Made by a program: the position numbers and the translations under genes | The notes under the pieces: generated by a model | What the model was told of the DNA's origin: nothing | What the model saw: only the letters and a program-made list of their open reading frames with translations | Database searches by the model: none | Part shown: piece after piece, positions 58,001 to 64,000 of the stretch | Layout: every line of letters starts with the position of its first letter | How positions within the stretch are numbered: position 1 is the first letter of the stretch | DNA from: Acanthosoma haemorrhoidale | Lineage: Eukaryota > Arthropoda > Insecta > Hemiptera > Acanthosomatidae | Length of the DNA: 64,000 bases | Direction: 5' to 3' | Assembly (NCBI GenBank): GCA_930367205.1 | Contig: OV884014.1 | Span: 73,139,104-73,203,103, forward strand

Positions 58001-61000
58001 AACTAATATCGATATAAAGGCAAAGTTTAAAACATAATTCATGTTATCCCAGACCACTTATTAGGGAGTTATATTTCCTATTGTTTGATCGATATGTTTA
58101 TTTACCACCTAGTTTATTTATCTAGTTTACTATTATGTTTATTTACCTAGGATATACTATAATAATGTTTATTTTTGCCCCAAGTACAACTTGGAACAAT
58201 ACTGAAGGTCATGAATGGCAAGAAGAGCATTATGAAAACAAGTTTTACTGTGTTTTTTTTATAATTACAAAACTAAAAGTATTCATATAAATGATAAATC
58301 TGGCATTGAGTAAACAAATGATGTCTTGAACATGAATTGACTTTTAGACCGAGTGTGCTATTGCAGGGGATATACAACATGACATATTTCTTCTGCGCCC
58401 AGTGGTCTTTGATACAGTGTAACTTTGGATTGTGTTGTCAGAAAAGACTGTAAAAATGGTGTCATTTTAAAACCAATGAATTACACTAATATTAATATTA
58501 GACAGAGTCATCTTAATTGATGAGTGCTTAGTGATAATTGAATTTTAAGATAGCAAAAATGTTCACAATTTCATCAAGGATTAAATTTACTGTGTCTACT
58601 TTACCATTACACAAGCCAACATAAGGGCCAATAATTCCTCCCCCTTCCAAAAAAAAATGTAGTTTGTAAACTCAATGCAACAGAACATTGCTTTGATATT
58701 AGAATTAGCAATAATGGTGTTCTTAAAAGAAAGAATGCAAAAACTTCTCCTGCCCCAAATAAAAGGTCTAGGATAACCAGAATGTACCCTTTAGAGTAAG
58801 TAATAGTATTTTATCAGAGGACCACCTTCAGTTAATTATAAAAAAAACATTTTTCAAACTGCTTACATGAGAGACTTTTATTTTTATCAATTAGAATGTT
58901 TCTCTGAAATGGGTCTTTTTAAAAACCATTGCTTGAATATGCGGTGTTTACAGAATTACACAGTAAAATGTGATAGACACATGGATACAATTAATGACAG
59001 CCGTGTAGCTACACAGAATTAAGACAGAAAGATGGAATTACTGGGATCGATTGTGGCACCTCTATTCAATTATTAATTTTTTAACAATACTATAGTAAAT
59101 CTCCTTTCAGGCAAACTTTAAAATAGCTTCTTAGATAAAAAAAAATAACTAGTTATATATCAAGAAAAAGAGATAGTTACAAGCTTGAAAAATATTAATG
59201 AAAACAATTTTTAGAGCCTATCTTCCTTAATAAAAAAATTCTTGAATTCTTCAATTGTCTGGATTTTTTTTTTTTTTTTTTGCACAATGACTAACAAACA
59301 CACATTCATTGCATATATGGGATCAGTACTTCAAAGCAAAAATTTTCATAAGTCAATGAGTGATACTGAGTTGTATGATTCTTTAAAAGTATAAGCATCA
59401 CTTGGAAGATAAAATAATAGATTTTTTTTATTAGAAAATATTAAATAGAACAATGATGAAAACACTTACGAGTGAAAATGGAGTCTCCCCTAAAGTATGG
59501 GAGGTAGACGTGGGGATGGGCTGGGTTAAAGCCGTACTCGAGACCAAGCACATCACCTGCCATCACACACAGCCCAATCACACCGTGCCATCCAATCATA
59601 TCTACTTTGTCTCAATGAGTCGTATGTCTGTTTTTCATTATCTTTATTGTGGTGTTTTTTATTTTGTTTTTGGTATTTACATTAAAAGTTTATACATTAT
59701 GTTTGCCAGTCAATTATGTGTTCAAAAGGAGGATGTACAAGGTAACATAAGAACTACAGTTGATTTCTAAGCAGTGACAATTTCAAGTAAATACGGAAAT
59801 AGCAGGTTCTATACTATAATTCTGAAAGCAGTGGAACTATCTGGTTGGTAACTGTTACATCTACAAAACTTTAGCTGTTAGTTCTAATATACTCACAATA
59901 AATAAATTTCAGTAAACAAAATGAAAATATGAATAATCCATCTAATTTCAAGAAATTTGAATCTGTTGCAAATCTATTTATCAAACAAATAAAAGCTGCC
60001 AGCAGACATAATGCTTTGTTTCAGCGACTAAACACAGTGAAACATTCAAAATAAAATATAACATTTAATCTGTTTAATGTAATGTTTGTTTGACTTTTGT
60101 TAAGCAGAAAAACATTTATTTTCTGATATTAGCAGATTTAATAATAATTTATCTAGCGGTGTTTGCCAGAGGAGTTCAGTACCAGTGGATACCAGGACAT
60201 AGTGGAATCATGCACTGGCTAATGCAAGCTAGCTAGAATCCAGACCTCAACTAAACTACAATATGAGGAAACCTGAGCATTGATTAGATTCTAAACAAAT
60301 GGTATCTGGTACATCAGGATTAGGGCGCAATAGACCCTATACTGCAGGGTGAGGAGGAAAGAAAAGGTTATTTAATTTAAGTTGAGAACTTGTCACACCA
60401 ATCTGAAAGCTCACCTGTAGCACAAGTTCGAAATATGAGAAAATGGCCAATGTGATTAAGGTGAATCACCGAGGTGATTAAGAAAAAAAAAAAAAACTGT
60501 ATAACACCTTCAGCAAGAGTGTCACTATTTTGTTTATCTTTTAGACCGGACATAAACATTGTGGAGCATAGGTCGGATGAAGTGCTATCTGTGAGCTTCA
60601 TCATTGATTTTGTCCGAACTCTGATGGGATGGGAGAATTTCATATGTTAGTATTGGCCAACCAAAGGTTTTCGCCATTGTAGATGTTAGCTTAGGGACTG
60701 AGCATGGTTAGTGCTATGCTGTTACCTCCTTACCTTAATTTCAGTTTTATAAAGAGAAAACTACTTCTTTATTTAAGTAGATGTTCATTTATTCTCACAA
60801 GGCTGAGTGGGCCACATATAGATTCATCTCTATTGCTGGGAATTAGGGGTTAGGTCTCAGCAAAATAACAACTAATCACTAGGCTTCAGGAATTGTTATG
60901 GTTTTATTAAATAAAATCTATTAAAAAAATTGGTTTAAAGTAAAAAAAATTGAATAGCACCTTGTCAATTATTTTATGAGAAATTTATACTTCGTAGTAG

Positions 61001-61992
61001 TATTTTTATTATTTCAGTCCGTAATATCATTATTGAAAGTAGGATAAATATATGCATGCATTGTTAACAAAGTTTTTAAGTATTTTTAGAAACAATTAAA
61101 AAAAAATTATGAATACCTATGCAAAACTAAAATGAAGAAGCAAAGTGGTGTCAGCCAACCACAAAAGAGATGCTTAGACTTGGTATTGCTCAATAAACAG
61201 CAATTGTTTAACTGATGGGAGAATCAAAATGATGATTGTCACTGCATAATCTTACTAATAGCTACACTGGGCTCTGTTCTAATTCATGCATTATCAGAAG
61301 GGTTGAGAGAATAGCTTTCAAGCTTCCACCAAACAAAATGAAAATAAAATCAAAAGAGAGAGTGAGAGTGAGAGTGAGAGAGGATCTTAACAGTCAGTCT
61401 TGTAATAGTATAACACTCAGTGCAATAAGTGACTAACATAAGAACAAAGAAAGCAGAGCAAGAAGCATTGGTGATTGGTAAAGCATGTCAAAACTTTTTA
61501 TCAATATTTTCTAAAACCTGCTCTCAATATGATTGTTAAATGTTTGACCAAAACCAATTATCAAGCTCTACTTTGTGTCAGCATGCATTCACATTTAAGA
61601 GTATGATACAACTAAATATTATGTATATATTAAATAGATACAATTTTCAAAAATTGGAATTTTCAGTTTTATTTTAGTTTGCTGAGAATTGATGTTATTG
61701 AGATGTAATGACTATAACAACTTAAATCCATGCAATAATTAGTAAGTTAGATTTAGGTAAGTTAAGAAGTGTTTTAAAAATACAATAGTAAGAGAAAAAG
61801 GGTAAAAGACACTTTACCTCCTTCATCTTCAGAGTCAGACATGAATGTTTCTTGCATTGTCTCAGGAGATACAACTTTGTACTTTTCCTCTGAAGGGGTA
61901 GGTGAGATGGGGCTGTCCGTAACTGCTTTGAGGGTCTCAACGACACTTATGTACCCAAGCTTCTGGGCAATTGATAGACCAGTCTGCCCTTG
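1..61992 (-). CDS. Ank2: giant ankyrin (Ankyrin-2-like), whole locus in window, partial at both ends
   Basis: Ankyrins link membrane proteins to the spectrin cytoskeleton; long insect Ank2 isoforms act in axons and synapses. Twenty minus-strand exons join in one frame: 59470-59556, 56710-56835 and so on, listed separately. In order they give the end of the last ankyrin repeat ([20 protein letters not shown]), a linker with [10 protein letters not shown]5-N with the LVDARGG motif, ZU5-C starting at IGPEGG, a UPA domain, a death domain ([12 protein letters not shown]), a Lys/Glu-rich tail and a giant repetitive exon. Every predicted junction has GT-AG ends and compatible phase, and exons A-S total 3,262 nt. 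The 5' part with the other ankyrin repeats lies right of 64000 and the stop codon lies left of 1. The assignment to the ankyrin family is very strong. The choice of Ank2 over Ank1 rests on the giant exon, which is typical of insect Ank2, and is less certain. Confidence 0.93.
2341..2943 (-). repeat. short 603-bp unit (333-bp in-frame deletion), copy 1
   Basis: This unit lacks 333 bp (111 aa) relative to its neighbours. The junction lies in the 13-base string ggtttctccttct at 2650-2662. The same string occurs twice in a long unit, at 778-790 and 1111-1123, exactly 333 bp apart. That fits unequal exchange between two modules. The unit therefore has two modules instead of three. Confidence 0.93.
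5752..6354 (-). repeat. short 603-bp unit, copy 2
   Basis: This has the same deletion junction as the unit 3,411 bp to its left (here 6061-6073) and the same linked base changes. It was probably copied by a larger duplication and not deleted a second time. Confidence 0.93.
10461..13066 (-). other. unique N-terminal part of the giant exon
   Basis: About 868 codons with no repeat. Recognisable pieces include [16 protein letters not shown] near the start and [16 protein letters not shown] further on. The composition is acidic with many Ser/Thr and short charged helices. I recognise no domain. The minus-strand ORF at 12848-13078 and the plus-strand ORFs at 11623-11823, 12763-13011 and 12986-13372 are in other frames and are not genes. 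Confidence 0.85.
16340..16620 (+). repeat. dispersed repeat family, copy 1
   Basis: It contains tttctgtctgtatgtacg, then taatctgagattttaaaggt, and further on cagttcagaaactatttaag. The same order of motifs recurs at 21930-22170, and parts recur near 17.5, 19.2, 30.6 and 36.3 kb. It is non-coding, and the element class is not determined. Confidence 0.6.
17530..17690 (-). repeat. dispersed repeat family, copy 2 (inverted)
   Basis: Read on the minus strand this gives ctactttcattcaggtatga, a ctgtctgtctgtatg tract and attgatcagaaatttttaa. The order matches the 36.3-kb copy. Confidence 0.6.
19160..19500 (+). repeat. dispersed repeat family, copy 3
   Basis: It has tttcattcaggcatagg, gtttgtctctctgttca and attgatctgaaattttaaat, then tccataaccactctgaatga. 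Downstream, gaatgaactacaaaatact (about 19381) recurs near 57264, so the family or a linked element extends to that point. Confidence 0.6.
19516..19602 (-). repeat. tRNA-derived SINE candidate
   Basis: The minus strand reads tagctttgtagtaaaggtg, then tctgggtttgaatcccgtca. These resemble the A and B boxes of a tRNA promoter, separated by tRNA-like spacing. It is too diverged to be a functional tRNA; I could not establish a cloverleaf. Confidence 0.45.
21930..22170 (+). repeat. dispersed repeat family, copy 4
   Basis: It contains gtttgtctgtgcataca, ccgattgatctgaatttt and aaaggtattttccacaat, then cagctcagaagttatttaag. The arrangement matches copy 1. A tRNA-like segment lies about 120 bp downstream. 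Confidence 0.6.
22288..22372 (+). repeat. tRNA-derived SINE candidate
   Basis: The sequence tggccagatggtctaactgg resembles a tRNA A box, and gtttaaatcccgttct resembles a degenerate B box. The region is intronic and next to a dispersed repeat. No function is implied. Confidence 0.4.
23095..23830 (+). pseudogene. broken transposon-like protein gene common in arthropod repeats
   Basis: One frame gives [20 protein letters not shown] then [20 protein letters not shown]. After a stop at about 23287 it continues with [20 protein letters not shown]. Near the G-run at 23378-23384 the reading shifts frame and gives [40 protein letters not shown] and [17 protein letters not shown]. After another stop (about 23688) it ends with [14 protein letters not shown] and [14 protein letters not shown] recall closely similar unnamed proteins in many insect genomes, probably mobile-element encoded, but I do not know the superfamily. 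At least two stops and one frameshift show it is dead. It sits in the intron between exons S and T. Confidence 0.7.
24199..24255 (-). CDS. Ank2: exon S: tail exon before the giant exon
   Basis: A 57-nt exon between catttcag and GTAAGATA, encoding [19 protein letters not shown]. It leaves one base that completes the first codon of the giant exon across an 11.1-kb intron. The splice sites are good, but the length makes it a moderate call. Confidence 0.7.
24256..25976 (-). other. intron between exons R and S
   Basis: 1.7 kb of AT-rich intron. Its only clear feature is the 45-bp minisatellite at 25045-25368. Confidence 0.7.
25045..25368. repeat. 45-bp minisatellite, seven copies
   Basis: The unit starts tttcaatgcttttactgg and ends gttacgaacacag. 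Copies start at 25045, 25090, 25135, 25180, 25225, 25270 and 25315, plus a 9-base partial copy at 25360. The first three copies have ggtta and the last four ggcta. Since 45 is a multiple of three, both strands show open frames (for example [14 protein letters not shown]), but nothing suggests they are translated. Confidence 0.97.
25977..26045 (-). CDS. Ank2: exon R: tail exon, Pro-rich
   Basis: A 69-nt exon between tttattacag and GTATAG. It encodes [20 protein letters not shown] then EAQ. The SP and TP sites suit proline-directed kinases. Short, but phase-compatible on both sides. Confidence 0.72.
26046..26418 (-). other. intron between exons Q and R
   Basis: 373 bp of AT-rich sequence. I see nothing else in it. 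Confidence 0.7.
26419..26545 (-). CDS. Ank2: exon Q: tail exon
   Basis: A 127-nt exon after atatttcag. It encodes [20 protein letters not shown] then [16 protein letters not shown]. It is phase 0 in and phase 1 out, matching exons P and R. No known domain is seen. It is charged and probably helical. Confidence 0.8.
26546..27243 (-). other. intron between exons P and Q
   Basis: 698 bp of AT-rich sequence. I see no further feature. Confidence 0.7.
27244..27929 (-). CDS. Ank2: exon P: Lys/Glu-rich tail with two EKR-SFE repeats
   Basis: A 686-nt exon after tttcatag, open throughout. About 228 residues are dominated by K, E, S and I, probably helical, charged or disordered. Near its end two copies of an 18-residue motif appear, [17 protein letters not shown] and [17 protein letters not shown]. 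It ends in phase 0 at GTATTTG. No enzymatic domain is visible. The role is inferred to be part of the regulatory/cytoskeletal tail. The 175-aa plus-strand ORF here is antisense noise. Confidence 0.9.
28184..28226 (-). CDS. Ank2: exon O: short tail exon
   Basis: A 43-nt exon between gtttttcag and GTAATC, encoding [14 protein letters not shown]. Its phases (0 in, 1 out) fit exon N and exon P exactly, and the acceptor is good. Because it is so small and unconserved, it could be an alternative exon or a chance match. Confidence 0.7.
28227..29183 (-). other. intron between exons N and O
   Basis: 957 bp. There is a G-rich patch at 28360-28375 and an otherwise AT-rich sequence. I see no gene. Confidence 0.65.
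29184..29347 (-). CDS. Ank2: exon N: end of death domain and C-terminal flank
   Basis: A 164-nt exon after tttttccag. It begins [17 protein letters not shown], the last helix of the death domain, then continues with a Ser-rich flank including [20 protein letters not shown] and [11 protein letters not shown]. It ends in phase 0 at GTATGT. Confidence 0.93.
29348..30703 (-). other. intron between exons M and N
   Basis: 1.36 kb. It holds the dispersed repeat near 30.6 kb and a poly-T run near 30322-30340. Around 29440-29590 is a slightly GC-richer patch that shares gttatcaaggtgaagt with 38.55 kb, so it may be an old repeat. Confidence 0.6.
30530..30680 (-). repeat. dispersed repeat family, copy 5 (inverted)
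   Basis: The minus strand has gaatgtatgtatgttctaca, then attcaatcgatctgaaaatt, matching the core of the other copies. It lies just before exon M's donor. Confidence 0.5.
30704..30886 (-). CDS. Ank2: exon M: death domain
   Basis: A 183-nt exon after gtacaag. It encodes [20 protein letters not shown], then [11 protein letters not shown] and [16 protein letters not shown]. This is the six-helix death domain of ankyrins, with the usual LGxDWxxLA and AMLRLWL motifs. It continues into exon N through a split Gly codon. Confidence 0.97.
31172..31298 (-). CDS. Ank2: exon L: UPA to death-domain linker
   Basis: A 127-nt exon after aacttcag. It encodes [20 protein letters not shown], then [26 protein letters not shown] is the strand that closes the UPA domain in ankyrins. 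The rest links to the death domain. It ends with one base before GTAAGT. Confidence 0.93.
31410..31592 (-). CDS. Ank2: exon K: end of UPA domain
   Basis: A 183-nt exon (61 codons), phase 0 at both ends. It encodes [20 protein letters not shown], then [17 protein letters not shown] and [18 protein letters not shown] and the MREPK ending are standard ankyrin sequence. It ends at GTAAGAATG. Confidence 0.97.
31593..32513 (-). other. intron between exons J and K
   Basis: 921 bp of AT-rich intron. I see nothing I can name. Confidence 0.7.
32514..32649 (-). CDS. Ank2: exon J: UPA domain
   Basis: A 136-nt exon. It encodes [20 protein letters not shown], then [15 protein letters not shown] and EVAKSRDVE. 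It matches vertebrate ankyrin (RCFCMTDDKVDKTLE) and ends in phase 0 before GTAAAC. Confidence 0.97.
32781..32970 (-). CDS. Ank2: exon I: start of UPA domain
   Basis: A 190-nt exon following tttatag. It encodes [20 protein letters not shown], then [10 protein letters not shown] and AIHVPFMAK. This is the start of the UPA domain, which packs against the two ZU5 domains. Two bases of the last Lys codon are carried to exon J. Confidence 0.97.
32971..40876 (-). other. 7.9-kb intron between exons H and I
   Basis: AT-rich. It contains a dispersed repeat copy near 36.3 kb, a possible old repeat near 38.4-38.6 kb and a GC-richer unassigned patch at about 39.3-39.8 kb ending in a gattttattttgatttt simple repeat. 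I find no exon. Confidence 0.6.
36285..36600 (+). repeat. dispersed repeat family, copy 6
   Basis: It has ctctactttcattcagaag, tcgtctgtctgtttacaaaa and caatcaatctgaaatgtt, then aaggtaagttccata. It shares its 5' half with the 17.5-kb copy and its core with the others. Confidence 0.6.
40877..41081 (-). CDS. Ank2: exon H: second ZU5 domain
   Basis: A 205-nt exon after ttttcag. It encodes [15 protein letters not shown], then [20 protein letters not shown] and [20 protein letters not shown] is one of the most conserved ankyrin stretches. It is flanked by the two longest internal introns of the core, 11.6 kb upstream and 7.9 kb downstream. Confidence 0.97.
43892..44702. mobile_element. possible non-autonomous DNA transposon (hAT-like ends)
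   Basis: Left end tataaatcagtgtttct (43892-43908) and right end agaaacactgatttata (44686-44702) are perfect inverted repeats of 17 bases. CAGTGTTTC-type ends are common in hAT elements. However, a clear 8-bp target duplication is not seen, and no transposase is inside. It contains a tRNA-like segment at 44183-44262. Confidence 0.4.
44183..44262 (+). repeat. tRNA-like SINE candidate
   Basis: The sequence atatctcagttggtataatt resembles an A box, and ctagttgacatccccgcc resembles a degenerate B box. It may be a SINE nested in, or captured by, the inverted-repeat element. Confidence 0.35.
45140..45985 (+). pseudogene. decayed non-LTR retrotransposon, reverse transcriptase part
   Basis: Frames patched by eye give [14 protein letters not shown], then [20 protein letters not shown] (the ADD catalytic motif at about 45227-45235), QLDLS and later LYLELGMPP and [13 protein letters not shown]. 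These match the palm and thumb of jockey/R1-like LINE enzymes. The element ends in an AATAAATATATTTATTGATT tail near 45985. Many frameshifts and stops make it inactive. Confidence 0.75.
52658..52863 (-). CDS. Ank2: exon G: end of ZU5-N and start of second ZU5
   Basis: A 206-nt exon after ttatttcag. It reads [20 protein letters not shown], then [11 protein letters not shown] and [21 protein letters not shown] opens ZU5-C and FPxGALTK is a strong family signature. It ends in phase 0 at GTAAACC, so the apparent reading beyond VGLQ is intronic. Confidence 0.97.
52864..54024 (-). other. intron between exons F and G
   Basis: 1.16 kb. The only candidate feature is the transposase-like fragment at 53718-53960. 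Confidence 0.65.
53718..53960 (+). pseudogene. possible pogo/Tigger-type transposase N-terminus (fragment)
   Basis: It reads [13 protein letters not shown] then, after a one-base shift, [20 protein letters not shown]. This resembles the CENP-B/pogo helix-turn-helix start (KRKxxx..KLEIIDRLExGxxxxxLAxEYGV). It is short, with a frameshift, so the identification is tentative. Confidence 0.45.
54025..54185 (-). CDS. Ank2: exon F: first ZU5 domain, C-terminal half
   Basis: A 161-nt exon between gttttag and GTGAGTG. It encodes [20 protein letters not shown] then [12 protein letters not shown], nearly the ankyrin consensus (VPHFGS, GKERE, SENGETWKEH). It ends within a variable acidic stretch and leaves one base that pairs with exon G. 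Confidence 0.97.
54186..54812 (-). other. intron between exons E and F
   Basis: 627 bp. I see nothing notable. Confidence 0.7.
54813..55037 (-). CDS. Ank2: exon E: first ZU5 domain (spectrin-binding), N-terminal half
   Basis: A 225-nt exon. It encodes [31 protein letters not shown] and [19 protein letters not shown]. This is the ZU5-N domain, which binds beta-spectrin. The DAR triplet in LVDARGG is present; in vertebrate ankyrin B/G, mutating it abolishes spectrin binding. The ORF on the opposite strand here (54876-55142) is only its antisense. Confidence 0.97.
55038..56110 (-). other. intron between exons D and E
   Basis: 1.07 kb. A weak tRNA-like stretch on the minus strand at about 55336-55400 and the string ccaacataagg (near 55228) shared with 58.6 kb suggest old repeats. 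Otherwise I see nothing. Confidence 0.55.
56111..56222 (-). CDS. Ank2: exon D: linker immediately before ZU5-N
   Basis: A 112-nt exon from after ccaattag to before GTAAGAAG. It encodes [20 protein letters not shown] and then [17 protein letters not shown]. The final split glycine codon is completed by exon E to give GFLVSF, the usual start of the ZU5-N domain. Confidence 0.88.
56223..56709 (-). other. intron between exons C and D
   Basis: 487 bp, AT-rich, with poly-T runs. I see nothing else. Confidence 0.7.
56710..56835 (-). CDS. Ank2: exon C: ankyrin linker with GLGDDSLP motif
   Basis: A 126-nt exon bounded by aattag and GTAAACTG. It reads [20 protein letters not shown] then GLGDDSLP. This matches the family stretch written as LKELGDDSLP in vertebrate ankyrins, just before the ZU5 domains. 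It ends with an Asp/Arg/Asn-rich segment and leaves one base for exon D. Confidence 0.92.
56836..59469 (-). other. intron between exons B and C
   Basis: 2.6 kb. It contains an (AAT)n run near 57971-57991 and gaatgaactacaaaatact near 57264, shared with the 19.4-kb repeat. No gene is seen. Confidence 0.65.
59470..59556 (-). CDS. Ank2: exon B: ankyrin linker
   Basis: This 87-nt exon lies between gatggcag and GTAAGTG. It encodes the linker [14 protein letters not shown] followed by [12 protein letters not shown]. The split glycine codon joins exon A (one base) and the split arginine codon joins exon C. I see no domain. The reading rests on the splice sites and on in-frame continuity into the family linker. 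Confidence 0.85.
59557..61817 (-). other. intron between exons A and B
   Basis: 2.3 kb. It contains the RNase H-like relic near 60.2 kb and a (GAGAGT)n run at about 61357-61380. No further exon is seen. Confidence 0.65.
60150..60360 (+). pseudogene. relic of a retrotransposon RNase H domain
   Basis: It reads [15 protein letters not shown], close to the QWxPGHxGIxGNExAD signature of non-LTR element RNase H domains. The reading then breaks and stop codons follow. The fragment is short, and the element it came from is not identified. Confidence 0.6.
61818..61992 (-). CDS. Ank2: exon A: end of last ankyrin repeat and start of linker
   Basis: The exon starts after ttttacag and ends before GTAAAGT, 175 nt, entry phase 0. 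It encodes [20 protein letters not shown], the hallmark end of the last ankyrin repeat, then [19 protein letters not shown], the conserved link between the ankyrin repeats and the ZU5 module. The preceding repeats are not visible in 62-64 kb, so at least 2 kb of intron separates them. Confidence 0.95.
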
Positions 61993-64000
61993 CTGTAAAA
62001 GGAACAAGAAAAGCTTTCATTGTGACCTATAATAGAATGATTTTAGTTTCAATCGAGATAAATCTACAGATTCTGAAAAAAAAAAAAAAAAATAGGAAAA
62101 ACAAAGGAAAATGAATCTCTGTTTTATTTACCTCCTTCAAAAAACGTTGTAAATAATAGAAGCACGCTACTGATACCTGTCAAGGTGCCCAGTGTCATGT
62201 AAACTACAAGAAATCAATTACACTAATGCAAAAATTACATTACTAGGCATTTGAAATAATAAAGCATAAATTTGAAGTTGTATATTTCAATTATGAAACA
62301 TCTTCAACACATGTTTTTACAAGTGCAGAATAACTAAACGATTGTAAACTGTAACTTGTACTTTTATGCTAAGAACTTGCTGATGTTAAGCCATGTTGTT
62401 CAGTAGTATTGAAAAAAACATACTATGCGATTTAAAACTAAGAGACCATTAGTACATTAAACAACAGAAGCTAACATAACTACCAGATCATCAAACAATC
62501 AATTTAAATAATACATAAATTAATAGATTTTATAAACATTTCATTTTTAACATAAGGACAGAATTTGAAATATAACAGTTACCGAGTTGGAGTGGTGCTC
62601 CACAATCTTACTGAAGTCCATTTTACAATTATATTTCAATTAATGACAATTGATATCAAAGATTAGTATCAAATTTATCAATATGATGATAACTAGTGAG
62701 TGCTTTAGTGTACTACAAGTGGGGTAAGGTTTATTACGTAAAAAGCAAGATAATGAAATATTTTTAACCGGTGGTATTAAATATATTGATAGCAAATATT
62801 AGCTCATTATTTCTATTTACACATATTTTTGGATAAGTTTGCATATTTATACCACTGCTAATTTATATTGTTAGCTAATACCAACCATACCAAGTGTTTT
62901 TATTTTAAGTGATAAAAATCCTTATCAATTGGAAGAGGTGAAATTTTTAACTTGTGTCAGAGAATATATACAATAGAATATATAAACAACAACTGAATAA
63001 TATATTAGTAATAAGCAAGAACGATCGTTTATTTCTTTTATTACTAAGTCAGTACAGGTACTAGAAAAATATATACATTTATTTTTTGTTAATATGATTT
63101 CTCACAGTTATATACAACAAATTTTTATTCAAAAATAGAGAAAATTTAATTTTAATTTTAATCAAGGACTGAAAGCAGCTTTTTGTGTTGATCTTATAGG
63201 TAATAATAACTGACAAAGCTAAGTTTTATAAATAAGATAGGAAAGCGAGAAGGGAATAGAAATTTTTTCCATTCATGATGACGATCCAAAGGACAGACCT
63301 CCTTAGTTAAGGAGATAGATAGATGGGGTCAAAAATCACATGGTAAAATAATTCTATGCCAAGATCTCTTTAAGCTTACCAAATAGGATTTCTAGTATTG
63401 GAGGCACCAGGAAGGAAATTCGGTCTTGAAATAAATGCAAAAATAACCAAATGCATGGTATCGGACGGATGCCACAACAGAAAGAAATCACCATAGGGAA
63501 TTTCACTTTTGAAAAGATTGGAGACTTTTCCATCTTGGCTTATAGGGTAACATAGCAGAGATAAGACAAAGCCTATATTTGGCAACCAGGAACTTATTTG
63601 GGTTGATACATTTCTACAAAAGTTGCCTTCTTACAGGGAGAACATACCTGAGATATAACACCCTAGTCTCGCTTTAACTTTTAGCTCTGAAACATGGACC
63701 TTCCATCTCAAAGTAAAATGTACAGAAACTCATTTTTATCATCAAGAGAATAGGGGTTCCACAATATATTAAATGTAGACAAGAACTAAAGGGGGACAAA
63801 TGATTATCCTGGAGCTGAATCTGCTAACAAAGAGGGTAAACATTATGAAATTCCTTCAATGAGGACTGCTTGGAGAGGATGAGCAAATAAGATATCAATT
63901 GAAATAGACTCATTATGTTGGACCAGTCCCATGAATCAAGAAAAACAAAACTACTGTCTTTCAGTAGAAAGACATTGTGTTGTGGGATGCCAGGAGTGAG
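61993..64000 (-). other. intron upstream of exon A
   Basis: No ankyrin-repeat exon is visible between 61993 and the right edge. The last 0.8 kb is a LINE relic. Confidence 0.65.
63240..64000 (+). pseudogene. decayed non-LTR retrotransposon, reverse transcriptase 3' part
   Basis: Short matches in order: GLEINAKITKCMVSDG (as in GLEIN..KTKYM of LINE thumb regions), NFTFEKIGDF, SETWTFHLK (as in GSETWTL) and finally THYVGPVP..KKN (as in RLxWxGHVxRM). Stops and frameshifts are frequent. It runs off the right edge. The minus-strand 69-aa ORF here is antisense. Confidence 0.65.

Overview
The window looks like AT-rich animal nuclear DNA, most likely from an arthropod and probably an insect. It has GT-AG introns from about 110 bp to 11.6 kb, decayed retrotransposon and DNA-transposon fragments, short dispersed repeats and minisatellites. 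There are no bacterial features. The one real host gene I can support fills almost the whole window on the minus strand: a giant ankyrin resembling insect Ankyrin 2. It is transcribed from right (about 62 kb) to left, and it is incomplete at both ends. Most of the ankyrin-repeat domain lies beyond the right edge and the C-terminus lies beyond the left edge.

I traced 20 consecutive coding exons by eye from splice signals, matching phases and recognisable family sequence. From 61992 down to 54025 they encode the end of the last ankyrin repeat, a linker and the start of the first ZU5 (spectrin-binding) domain. From 52863 to 31172 they encode the rest of the ZU5-ZU5-UPA supermodule. Exons at 30886-30704 and 29347-29184 encode the death domain and its C-terminal flank. 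Six exons (28226-24199) then encode a charged, Lys/Glu-rich and Pro/Ser-rich tail. The last exon seen, 13066 to 1, is a giant exon with more than 4,350 codons open in a single frame and no stop before the window ends.

The giant exon has two parts. About 10460-13066 is non-repetitive acidic/Ser/Thr-rich sequence. About 1-10460 is a very homogeneous tandem array of a 936-bp (312-aa) unit, with two 603-bp (201-aa) units that each lack exactly 333 bp. Each unit contains three diverged modules headed by an EVSP-type motif. Shared variants show larger 3,411-bp and 1,872-bp duplications. All these lengths are multiples of three, so the array stays in frame. The repeats are rich in E, K, P, S, T and V and carry four KSP motifs per full unit. 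This suggests a long, disordered, phosphorylatable spacer between the spectrin-binding core and the C-terminus, by analogy with giant axonal ankyrins of flies and vertebrates.

The introns hold a transposon-like protein pseudogene (23.1-23.8 kb), a 45-bp minisatellite (25.0 kb), a non-LTR reverse-transcriptase relic (45.1-46.0 kb), a possible pogo-type transposase fragment (53.7 kb), a possible RNase H relic (60.2 kb), a second reverse-transcriptase relic (63.2-64 kb), several copies of a dispersed repeat and tRNA-like SINE candidates. Exon limits are predictions from sequence and have no transcript support here.
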